Assembly (NCBI GenBank): GCA_025356505.1
Contig: JANXSV010000035.1
Coordinates: 1 to 14,701 of the forward strand
From: Methylovirgula sp.
GTDB taxonomy: Bacteria > Pseudomonadota > Alphaproteobacteria > Rhizobiales > Beijerinckiaceae
DNA length: 14,701 nucleotides
Direction: 5' to 3'
Under the pieces are notes generated by a model that was given only the letters and a program-made list of their open reading frames with translations, was not told where the DNA came from and made no database searches. Position numbers and translations under genes: made by a program. Positions 1 to 6,159 of this stretch are shown one piece after another (position 1 is the first letter of the stretch; each line of letters starts with the position of its first letter).

Positions 1-100
1 CGCCTAAAGTCTCAAAAACAGGCACCAACATTTAACATGGATGCGCGCGCCATGGCTAGAGCGGGCCGCGTTTTTGGCCAACTATTCCGATTTCTTCGCC

Positions 101-120
101 AGTGTGGAACGTTCCAAACT
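101..120. promoter_or_regulatory. Near-perfect palindrome, LacI-family-like operator
   Basis: The core TGGAACGTTCCA (105-116) is a perfect 12-base palindrome. Pairing resumes outside a single mismatch (104/117) for three more bases on each side, giving nine of ten matching positions per half. An even palindrome centred on CG with an AACGTT core is the usual form of operators for LacI/GalR/PurR-family dimers. Psu operons in proteobacteria are often controlled by LacI-type regulators. The site lies about 350 bases before psuK, so it may instead serve a gene to the left of the window. That it is a functional operator is inferred. Confidence 0.4.
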
Positions 121-158
121 GGCCAAAGTAGGTGCGGAATCATAAAATCCGCTGCATT

Positions 159-178
159 TACGGTTTTCAGGCACCGTA
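159..178. repeat. Short inverted repeat, arms TACGGT/ACCGTA
   Basis: Two perfect six-base arms (159-164 and 173-178) are separated by eight bases. It could be a second protein-binding site or a small hairpin. With arms this short a chance origin is possible. It lies between the 101-120 palindrome and the GGCCAAA array, and there is no T-run after it, so it is not a terminator. Confidence 0.25.
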
Positions 179-190
179 TTTCGTGCGCAA

Positions 191-243
191 ACATGGGCGC
201 AACATGGCCAAAAACCGGCCAAATCCTGTAACTTCCGGCCAAA
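191..243 (+). repeat. Degenerate 11-base repeat array (GGCCAAA units)
   Basis: Three consecutive 11-base units can be read: ACATGGGCGCA (191-201), ACATGGCCAAA (202-212) and AACCGGCCAAA (213-223). After a 9-base gap comes a further unit, TTCCGGCCAAA (233-243). The GGCCAAA words therefore start at 206, 217 and 237, that is 11 and 20 bases apart, close to one and two helical turns. The longer word CCGGCCAAATC is exactly duplicated at 215-225 and 235-245. Spacing on one DNA face suggests cooperative protein binding, but the function is unknown. Confidence 0.4.
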
Positions 244-469
244 TCAACATCAGCACCGTCGCGAGGGCGCAATTTGGGGCGCGCGTTTGAATTTTGGCCA
301 CTCTATCTGCGGGCGACGCGGCCGCATACCCGTCAAGTTGATGCCTAGACCAAAGCTGCGCCGAGCGATGCTTTCTCGTTCAAGGCCAAAGCGCTGGTAA
401 AATCCGGCTGCGCCGCGTAGGCTCACGGTCGAAATCTGCATGTGGCGCAGGTCAGGAGCAGGCATTGCG

Positions 470-1399
470 ATGACGAGCTTTTATTGTGTCGGTGGTGCAA
501 ATGTTGATGTGAAATGCCACATCACCGGCAAGGCCATTTTGGCGACGTCAAACCCCGGGAATACGCAAAGCAGCGTTGGCGGTGTTGCCCGCAATTTGGC
601 GCATAACCTCAGCCTGTTGGGTTTGCAGCCGAAGTTGATTACTTCCCTTGGGGATGATGCGCATGGCGACATGATCCGCACTGCCTGTGCCGGATTTGAA
701 GTGCGCGCTTTGAAGACGTCCGAGCCCACCGGAACCTATACCGCAGTGATGGACGGTGCCGGAGATCTGGTTATCGGCGTGGCCGCGATGGAGACGATGG
801 CGATGTTGGATGTCGCCTTTCTGGCGCAGGCCTTAAGCGATGTTGCAGCTGGTGATTTTATTGTCGCCGATGCAAATTTAACCCCGGAGGCGCTGCTGTG
901 GCTCGGGCAATGGGCGCAAGCGCGAAACGCATTTTTTGTCTTGGAGCCGGTCTCGGTAGCTAAATCGACGCACCTTCTACCGGTTTTGCAGGCGGAGCTT
1001 CCGGTGTTTTTAATGTCGCCGAATATGGCGCAGTTGGCCGCGTTGACCGGCGTGCAGACGCTAGGCGAGGATGATCTCGAAGCAGCCTGCGCGGCGCTGC
1101 ATTTTGGCCGCACAAAGCAAAAACGGGTTTCCTATATTCTTGTTGGCCTTGGCCCCAGAGGCGTGTTCTGGTCCAACGGAATGCGCTGTGGTTTTCAGCC
1201 TTCGCAAGTGTCCGCGCTGGTTGATGCCACCGGTGCGGGAGATGCGGCCCTGGCTGCCGCACTTTGGGCCCTGAGCGGTGGGGTCAATCTGCGCGAATCT
1301 GCCATCGTCGGCCAATATGCAGCTGCTTTGACGGCGGCGAGCCCGCTTTCGGTTTACCCGGAGCTTTCCGCCGCGCTTCTGCTTCAGTCTCTTCATTAA
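470..1399 (+). CDS. psuK: Pseudouridine kinase (PfkB family)
   Basis: This 309-residue cytoplasmic sugar kinase of the PfkB/ribokinase family probably phosphorylates pseudouridine to pseudouridine 5'-phosphate using ATP. The N-terminal signature with GG and N (SVGGVARNLAHNLSLLG, about 35-51) and the C-terminal VDATGAGD motif (251-258, catalytic-base Asp258) are both intact. Length fits E. coli PsuK (about 313). The pseudouridine specificity comes from the neighbour: psuG follows within ten bases, and the two enzymes form one pathway. I chose ATG 470 because the protein then begins MTSFYCVGGAN, the usual family start, with an AGGAG at 454-458. An in-frame ATG at 440 would add ten unlikely residues. 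Another nucleoside kinase role is possible but less likely given psuG. Confidence 0.88.
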   Translation: MTSFYCVGGANVDVKCHITGKAILATSNPGNTQSSVGGVARNLAHNLSLLGLQPKLITSLGDDAHGDMIRTACAGFEVRALKTSEPTGTYTAVMDGAGDLVIGVAAMETMAMLDVAFLAQALSDVAAGDFIVADANLTPEALLWLGQWAQARNAFFVLEPVSVAKSTHLLPVLQAELPVFLMSPNMAQLAALTGVQTLGEDDLEAACAALHFGRTKQKRVSYILVGLGPRGVFWSNGMRCGFQPSQVSALVDATGAGDAALAAALWALSGGVNLRESAIVGQYAAALTAASPLSVYPELSAALLLQSLH

Positions 1400-1408
1400 G
1401 GTGTGATG

Positions 1409-2320
1409 ATGAACCCTGCTGATCTGGATATTTCGCTTGAAGTTGCCAAAGCGCTGAGAGCGCGGCGCGCGGTTGTGGCGCTTGAGTCCACGATCATCTC
1501 CCACGGGATGGCCTATCCCGCCAACCTAGAGACGGCGCTGGCGGTGGAGCAAATCATTCGCGATCATGGCGCGGTCCCGGCAACGATCGCAGTTTTGCAC
1601 GGGCGGGTGAAGGTGGGGCTGTCGCACGAAGACCTGTTGACGCTGGCGCAGGCGAAAGACGTGCTGAAACTTTCAACCCATGATCTGCCCTTTTGTGTTT
1701 CAAAAGGGCTCAACGGGGCCACCACGGTGGCTGCGACCATGCGGATTGCCGCTTTGGCGGGCATAAGGGTTTTTGCCACGGGCGGCGTCGGCGGTGTGCA
1801 TCGCGGCTGGGAAAGTTCGCTCGATATTTCCGCCGACCTTATCGAGCTTGGCCGAACGCCGGTTGCGGTGGTGGCGGCGGGGGCGAAGGCGATATTGGAT
1901 TTACCGGCGACGTTGGAAGTTCTGGAGACAAATATGGTGCCGGTGATCGGTGTGGCAACCAATGAGCTTCCGGCGTTTTATTCGAGAAGTTCAGGGTTAA
2001 AAGCGCCAATCCGGCTGGAGAACGCCATTGAAATTGCAGCGTTTTTGTTGGCGCAGACAAGGCTTGGCATCAAGAGCGGCGCGCTGATCGCGAATCCGAT
2101 CCCGGCGAGCGATGAAATTCCAGCGTCTGAAATCCACGGTTTTATCGAACAGGCTTTGCAAGACTGCGCCGCACATAAAATAGCTGCGAAAGGCGTGACA
2201 CCGTTCTTACTTGCGCGCATTGCCGAACTCACCCAAGGACGCAGCCTGATCGCGAATATTGCGCTTGTTAAAAACAATGCGCGATTGGCGGCAGAAATTG
2301 CCGTGGCGTTGGTAGGATAG
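1409..2320 (+). CDS. psuG: Pseudouridine-5'-phosphate glycosidase
   Basis: PsuG splits the C-C glycosidic bond of pseudouridine 5'-phosphate reversibly, giving uracil and ribose 5-phosphate, and so completes RNA-derived pseudouridine breakdown begun by PsuK. The family is easily recognised from VALESTIISHGM (catalytic Glu near residue 26), the lysine in VLKLSTHD (about 87), the glycine-rich ATGGVGGVHRGW loop, SSLDISADL, and the active-site lysine in AAGAKAILDLPATLE (about 160). These match the Glu and two Lys described for the E. coli enzyme (YeiN). Length, 303 residues, is normal. Three in-frame starts lie in a row (GTG 1403, ATG 1406, ATG 1409); AAGG at 1398-1401, overlapping the psuK stop, best suits ATG 1409. 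The tight spacing implies a psuKG operon. Confidence 0.95.
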   Translation: MNPADLDISLEVAKALRARRAVVALESTIISHGMAYPANLETALAVEQIIRDHGAVPATIAVLHGRVKVGLSHEDLLTLAQAKDVLKLSTHDLPFCVSKGLNGATTVAATMRIAALAGIRVFATGGVGGVHRGWESSLDISADLIELGRTPVAVVAAGAKAILDLPATLEVLETNMVPVIGVATNELPAFYSRSSGLKAPIRLENAIEIAAFLLAQTRLGIKSGALIANPIPASDEIPASEIHGFIEQALQDCAAHKIAAKGVTPFLLARIAELTQGRSLIANIALVKNNARLAAEIAVALVG

Positions 2321-2344
2321 GTTTGCCGGGCAGATGCGGCACTT

Positions 2345-2380
2345 GGCCGTTGCGCGGCCGCCGCAATTCGTCCGCAATTC
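2345..2380 (+). repeat. Small hairpin and 11-base-period direct repeat after psuG
   Basis: In the 98-base gap between psuG and the next gene there is a GGCCG/CGGCC stem (2345-2349 with 2355-2359, five-base loop). Directly after it CCGCAATTC is repeated perfectly at 2361-2369 and 2372-2380, an 11-base period. No T-run follows, so this is not a typical intrinsic terminator. It may mark the psuKG transcript end or the promoter region of the downstream gene; neither can be shown from sequence alone. Confidence 0.35.
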
Positions 2381-2418
2381 CAGCTCACATCGCTGCTCAC
2401 TAAAGGAGATATGTCTCG

Positions 2419-2844
2419 ATGATTAACGCTGGTCAGAATTGGCGCAAACCTAAACGGCTGTTGCAGATAGCAGTGGCGGTAGGCGGGATCGTTCCTGTTT
2501 CAGCGGGGTTGGCTGGCGCGGTCTTGGGGCTCGATATGCTCGCTGGCTCCAATATGGCGGATATTTCGCTGGCCAGCCATTTTCAATATCTGTCCGGGAT
2601 ATTGTTGGGCATTGGTCTGGGCTTCTGGAGTTGCATCATCTCCATCGAGCGAAAGTCCGCACGGTTCATGCTGCTGGTTGGTTTGGTGGTGGCGGGCGGC
2701 TTGGCGCGCCTATGGTCCTTAGTGCATCTGGGTGCGCCCGGCGTGCCGATGCTGCTGGCGCTGGTTATGGAGCTTGGCGTGACGCCAGCCTTGGGAATAT
2801 GGCAATGGCGGGTGGCGAGGGCCAGCAGACGCGCGGCGGTTTAA
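2419..2844 (+). CDS. Small membrane protein, DUF4345-like
   Basis: This 141-residue protein of unknown function is predicted to lie in the inner membrane. Four hydrophobic segments are visible at about 14-38, 55-73, 82-102 and 107-129, with positively charged ends (NWRKPKR at the N terminus, RRA near the C terminus). The segment SHFQYLSGILLGIGLGFW and the layout are typical of the DUF4345 family, as I recognise it by eye. A strong AAAGGAG at 2402-2408 sits ten bases before ATG 2419. It lies 98 bases after psuG, so it could be a distal operon member or have its own promoter. Its TAA overlaps the stop of the convergent regulator gene. No link to pseudouridine or galactoside use is evident. Confidence 0.75.
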   Translation: MINAGQNWRKPKRLLQIAVAVGGIVPVSAGLAGAVLGLDMLAGSNMADISLASHFQYLSGILLGIGLGFWSCIISIERKSARFMLLVGLVVAGGLARLWSLVHLGAPGVPMLLALVMELGVTPALGIWQWRVARASRRAAV

Positions 2845-3710
2845 CCCGCCGGTTGATGCATCAGAGCGCCCAAGGTTTGTTCCTGACGATATTGCCGCGG
2901 CGTTTTGCCGACCTGCTTGGAAAAGGCTTCGTAAAACCGCGACACTGAGCCGAAGCCAACTTCAAACGCAATCGAGGTCACATCGACATCGGTGGAAAGC
3001 AGCAGCGCCTGCGCCATGGTCAGACGGTGGCGGGTAATATATTGCGTGATCGACATGCCCATGGCGCGGCGGAACAGCGTCATTGCATAGTTGGGATGGA
3101 GGCCAACCTGTTCCGCCACCTGCTCCACGCGCAGTTCCGAAGATGCTTTTTCGCAAATGAACCTGACCATATTCTCGATCTGGTTTCGGCGGCGAATATC
3201 GGCTGGTTCGGCGATGGGGAGCACTTGCGCATCATGGGCGGTGAGATCGTCAAAGCCGTCAATGTCAAGGCGGCGCAATCTTGCTGAAACTTCATCCTGC
3301 ACCAGAGTATAGAGCCGCGGGTCGTCGGTGAGCAAATCCGTGCGCCAGCGGATCATACGCTCGGCCTCCTCGCGAAACACATGCCGGGCGCGAATGAAGC
3401 CGCCATGCAATATTGCCTCACGCAGCTGATCGGAAAGCTTGATACCGATAAAGGTCGAAATCGGCACATAGAGGCAAACGAAGCGGGTCTGATCGGCTTT
3501 TTCAAAAACGCGGTGAGGGGCCGTTCCCCAAAACAGCGCCAGCTCGCCTGCCTCAAGCCGGATCTGACGGCCATTATATAAATAGGTCATGTGGCCCTGA
3601 AGCGGGAAATTGATCTCGATCTGACTATGCGTGTGAGACTGGGGCATCAGAGCGACGTCAAGCTCCGCGCCCGCGCAAAACCGATGGTCGTTGAAGACGA
3701 TGTAATCCAT
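2841..3710 (-). CDS. AraC-family regulator, MelR-like
   Basis: This 289-residue transcription factor has an N-terminal cupin-like sensing domain (about 15-85; SHTHSQIEINF, LFWGTAPH) and a C-terminal AraC DNA-binding domain (about 178-277) with helix-turn-helix motifs near 195-216 and 244-265. The stretch LHPNYAMTLFRR through ITQYITRHRL, and SRFYEAFSKQVGKTPRQYR, strongly resemble E. coli MelR, the melibiose activator, as I recall its sequence. It is divergent from the operon carrying alpha-galactosidase, so activation of that operon by an alpha-galactoside is the natural inference. I prefer ATG 3710 because AAAGG (3722-3718 on minus) is seven bases upstream; GTG 3716 would add two residues. 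Its stop overlaps that of the convergent DUF4345-like gene. Confidence 0.88.
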   Translation of the reverse strand: MDYIVFNDHRFCAGAELDVALMPQSHTHSQIEINFPLQGHMTYLYNGRQIRLEAGELALFWGTAPHRVFEKADQTRFVCLYVPISTFIGIKLSDQLREAILHGGFIRARHVFREEAERMIRWRTDLLTDDPRLYTLVQDEVSARLRRLDIDGFDDLTAHDAQVLPIAEPADIRRRNQIENMVRFICEKASSELRVEQVAEQVGLHPNYAMTLFRRAMGMSITQYITRHRLTMAQALLLSTDVDVTSIAFEVGFGSVSRFYEAFSKQVGKTPRQYRQEQTLGALMHQPAG

Positions 3711-3866
3711 GTTCACGCCTTTGGTACCGTTCTCAATCTTAGTATTCCGGAAACTTATTCAAAAAACAAGGAAGAAAGGCCGGATAAGCAATGCAAGACT
3801 ACAGTTAAGGCGGGGGTCAACCTGCCGCGGCCGTATCAGGCCAAGAGGACACCAAGGGAGAAGGTA
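3711..3866. promoter_or_regulatory. Divergent control region, regulator / galactoside operon
   Basis: These 156 bases separate the MelR-like gene (leftward) from the sugar-binding-protein gene (rightward) and must hold both promoters and the activator sites. Visible elements are the palindromes GGTACC (3723-3728) and TTCCGGAA (3745-3752), an A-rich tract (3761-3770), and the binding-protein SD GGGAGAAGG (3856-3864). A tiny open frame (ATG 3791 to TAA 3808, MQDYS) follows a purine-rich AAGGAAGAAAGG. I find no good sigma-70 -35/-10 pair for the operon, which fits an activator-dependent promoter. AraC/MelR sites are degenerate and I could not identify them confidently. Confidence 0.55.
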
Positions 3867-5123
3867 ATGACATTGGCAAAGACACTGAAATATGCAGTGA
3901 GCGCTGCGGCATTTGCAGCGGTAGCAACATTCTGCGGCGCCGCTTCGGCTGGCACATTGGTTATTAATTCGGATACTTCAGACCCGGCGCCAAAGGCGGC
4001 TTGGGAAGATATTGTTTCGAAATTCAACAAGGATAATCCTGGCATTGAAGCCAAGCTCAACGTTTACGATCATGAAAGCTACAAAAAGAGCATCCGAAAC
4101 TGGCTGACCTCCGCCTCGCCGGATGTGGTGTTTTGGTATGTCGGAACGCGTATGGAACAGTTCACCAAGCCGGGCCTGCTTGAAGACGTGTCCGATATCT
4201 GGGACAAGCGCATGTCCGATGGTCTTGGCGCTGTGGCCAAGGGCCTCGTGACCGACGGTGGTAAGCAATATGGCGTTCCATATACTTACTATAACTGGGG
4301 CGTTTACTACCGGAAGGACATTTTCGACAAGGCGGGTGTCACCGCTGCGCCCAAGACATGGACGGAGTTTGTCGACGCCTGCAAGAAGATCAAGGCCAGC
4401 GGCGTCGAGCCGATTGTAATCGGTTCCAAGGATCTATGGCCGACGGCTGGCTGGTTCGATTATATCGATATGCGGCTTAACGGTCTGCCATTCCATATGG
4501 ATTTGATGCACGGCAAGGTGTCCTACGAAGACCCCAAGGTGAAGGGTGTCATGGACAAATGGGGCGAGCTGATGACGAACGGCTGCTTCGTTAAAAACCA
4601 CGCCTCAACATCATGGCAGGAAAGCCAGGCCAGCCTGTTCCAGGGCAAATCGTCGATGATGCTTATAGGCAATTTCATCTCGCCAAACTTCCCGAAGGAT
4701 GTGGAAGCGAATATGGAATTCATGCGTTTTCCGGAAATCACCCCGGGCATGAAATCCTATGAAGATGCGCCGATGGACTCGATCCATATTCCGAAGAACG
4801 CCAAGAACAAGGAAGATGCGAAAAAGTTCTTGAAATATGTGATGACTGCGGAAGTCCAGGAAAAGATCAACAAGGCTTTGGGTCAGGTTCCGATCAACAC
4901 CCATGCCGAACTTAAGAACGAGCGGTTCTTGAAATCAGGCGCGGAACTGCTTGGCAAGGCAGACGGTCTGGCACAGTTCTTTGACCGTGATACCGACGAA
5001 GCTCTCGCAACTCTCGCGATGAAGGGCTTTCAGGAATTCATGATCAATCCGGACCGTGAGGCGGCAATCCTGACCAAAATCGAAGCCGAGCGCAAGCGCG
5101 TCTACGGTGAAATTAAGAAGTAA
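3867..5123 (+). CDS. Sugar ABC transporter substrate-binding protein (CUT1)
   Basis: This 418-residue periplasmic binding protein captures the sugar for the downstream permeases. A Sec signal peptide is clear: positive start (MTLAKTLK), hydrophobic alanine-rich core, and a likely cut after ASA (28/29). The mature part has the family-1 (MalE/UgpB-like) pattern, including SPDVVFWYVG (about 84-93), GVPYTYYNWGVYYRKDIF (about 136-153) and the tail NPDREAAILTKIEAERKRVY. The frame stays open back to 3591, but that part is antisense to the regulator gene. ATG 3867, with SD GGGAGAAGG and the signal peptide right after, is the true start. The genes beside it point to an alpha- and/or beta-galactoside ligand; the exact sugar cannot be read from sequence. 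Confidence 0.93.
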   Translation: MTLAKTLKYAVSAAAFAAVATFCGAASAGTLVINSDTSDPAPKAAWEDIVSKFNKDNPGIEAKLNVYDHESYKKSIRNWLTSASPDVVFWYVGTRMEQFTKPGLLEDVSDIWDKRMSDGLGAVAKGLVTDGGKQYGVPYTYYNWGVYYRKDIFDKAGVTAAPKTWTEFVDACKKIKASGVEPIVIGSKDLWPTAGWFDYIDMRLNGLPFHMDLMHGKVSYEDPKVKGVMDKWGELMTNGCFVKNHASTSWQESQASLFQGKSSMMLIGNFISPNFPKDVEANMEFMRFPEITPGMKSYEDAPMDSIHIPKNAKNKEDAKKFLKYVMTAEVQEKINKALGQVPINTHAELKNERFLKSGAELLGKADGLAQFFDRDTDEALATLAMKGFQEFMINPDREAAILTKIEAERKRVYGEIKK

Positions 5124-5136
5124 CATTCTTCATGCC

Positions 5137-5162
5137 GGGAGCGGGCCTTTACGCCTGCTCCC
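5137..5162 (+). other. Intercistronic stem-loop after the binding-protein gene
   Basis: GGGAGCGGGC (5137-5146) pairs with GCCTGCTCCC (5153-5162): ten base pairs including one G-U, closed by the six-base loop CTTTAC. It begins 14 bases after the stop codon. No T-run follows, so it should not be a full terminator. Stems in this position in ABC operons (the classic case is malE-malF) protect the upstream mRNA from 3' exonucleases and raise binding-protein yield over permeases. That role is inferred here; the structure itself is plain. Confidence 0.7.
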
Positions 5163-5200
5163 AGTGCACAAATTGCTTTGAATGGACACCCTCACGCCAG

Positions 5201-5222
5201 CCTTTTTTATATAAAAGGGAGG
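5201..5222 (+). promoter_or_regulatory. Hairpin next to the permease ribosome binding site
   Basis: CCTTTT (5201-5206) can pair with AAAAGG (5213-5218) around the loop TTATAT. The second arm runs into the Shine-Dalgarno GGGAGG (5217-5222) for the permease starting at 5233. Six pairs, four of them A-T, make a weak stem that would partly cover the SD, possibly tempering permease translation or acting in a temperature-sensitive way. GGAGG would stay mostly free, so the effect may be small. Confidence 0.35.
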
Positions 5223-5232
5223 AAGCCTCGTT

Positions 5233-6150
5233 ATGTCGATAACCTCGCTCAAGCCGCTGAACCTCACCTTTCCGGATACTTGGTGGCGGCGTAATCAGAT
5301 GTGGGTGACGCCGCTGCTCCTGCTTTTGCCTGCGGCGGTGGTGTTCACGATTTTTGTCATCATCCCGATTTTTCAATCGATCACGCTGTCGTTTTACGAT
5401 TGGGATGGCATCAACCCGAAGAAATGGGTTGGCTTTAGCAACTACACCGAATTGTTTGGCGATGAGGTGTTCTGGAAGGCGATTTTCAACAACATCTGGT
5501 GGCTGTTCGCTTTCATGCTCGGGCCGGTGTTCGGATTGGCGCTGGCACTATTTCTCAACCAGAACGTCCGGGGCATCCGGCTGGCGAAATCGTTGTTTTT
5601 CTTCCCGTTCGTAATCAGCCAGGTTGTGGTCGGGCTGGTGTTCGGCTGGTTTTTCAACTCGCAATTCGGTCTGCTGAACGAACTTTTGTCGCATTTTGGC
5701 GTGGAGCCGCTGGCGCTGATCGAGGGCGAAAATACCGCCACTTTCGTGGTTATCCTTGCAGGCCTGTGGCCGCAGGTTTCCTATTGCATGATCCTGTATT
5801 TAACAGGGCTTACAGCTATGAACGGTGAAGTGATCGAGGCGGCCCGCATGGATGGGGCCAAGGGCTGGAACCTGCTGTGGCACATTATTTTGCCGCAGCT
5901 TCGCCCTGCGACATTTATTGCTGTTGTGGTGAGCGTGGTGGGGGCGCTGCGCTCTTTCGATTTGGTATCCATCATGACGCTCGGCGGGCCCTATAACAGC
6001 TCTACCGTGTTGGCTTACATGATGTACGAGCAGACATTTCTCAATTTCCGCTACGGCTACGGCGCAGCCATCGCCACTGTTCTGTTCATTATTATGGACG
6101 TCTATATCGCGTTTTTTCTGTACTCGATGTTGAAACGCGAAGCGCGATAG
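5233..6150 (+). CDS. Sugar ABC transporter permease (MalF/LacF type)
   Basis: This 305-residue inner-membrane subunit is the first of two permeases forming the sugar channel. After a short cytoplasmic N terminus with WWRRNQ, hydrophobic segments appear at about 24-48, 88-110, 118-142, 168-192, 226-246 and 278-299, the usual six. The EAA loop that docks on the ATPase lies at about 202-221 (EAARMDGAKGWNLLW), and GGPYNSSTVLAYMMYEQTF (251-269) is a typical MalF/UgpA-type C-terminal motif. Length is normal for short MalF-type permeases without the large periplasmic loop of E. coli MalF. GGGAGG at 5217-5222 precedes ATG 5233. The next permease starts nine bases after its stop, so they are co-transcribed. 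Confidence 0.93.
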   Translation: MSITSLKPLNLTFPDTWWRRNQMWVTPLLLLLPAAVVFTIFVIIPIFQSITLSFYDWDGINPKKWVGFSNYTELFGDEVFWKAIFNNIWWLFAFMLGPVFGLALALFLNQNVRGIRLAKSLFFFPFVISQVVVGLVFGWFFNSQFGLLNELLSHFGVEPLALIEGENTATFVVILAGLWPQVSYCMILYLTGLTAMNGEVIEAARMDGAKGWNLLWHIILPQLRPATFIAVVVSVVGALRSFDLVSIMTLGGPYNSSTVLAYMMYEQTFLNFRYGYGAAIATVLFIIMDVYIAFFLYSMLKREAR

Positions 6151-6159
6151 GTGTGAGCC

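Larger units (their letters stand above)
1..469. other. Non-coding region upstream of psuK
   Basis: I see no convincing protein-coding gene in this stretch. Short open frames on both strands give low-complexity, W/R/P-rich translations with no recognisable domain and no good ribosome binding site. It holds three kinds of structure: a near-perfect 20-base palindrome at 101-120, an inverted repeat at 159-178 (arms TACGGT/ACCGTA), and many copies of the word GGCCAAA (at 121, 206, 217 and 237 on plus, and about 71-79 and 292-299 read on minus). A minus-strand open frame at 250-465 contains a stretch faintly like the C-terminal part of a GNAT acetyltransferase, possibly a decayed remnant. The promoter for psuKG should lie here, but I cannot place clear -35/-10 boxes. 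A divergent gene may start left of the window. Confidence 0.6.

Noticed and set aside
421..440. GGTCGAAATC resembling a tRNA T-loop
   Set aside because: No matching anticodon arm, D-arm or acceptor stem can be drawn on either strand.
1693..1965. Glycine-rich plus-strand open frame inside psuG
   Set aside because: It is a frame-shifted reading of psuG with a low-complexity glycine run.
3791..3808. Five-codon leader peptide MQDYS before the operon
   Set aside because: A purine-rich stretch precedes it, but so short an open frame occurs easily by chance and no attenuator hairpin accompanies it.
3591..3866. N-terminal extension of the sugar-binding protein
   Set aside because: The frame is open, but it is antisense to the regulator gene and would bury the signal peptide; ATG 3867 has a strong SD.
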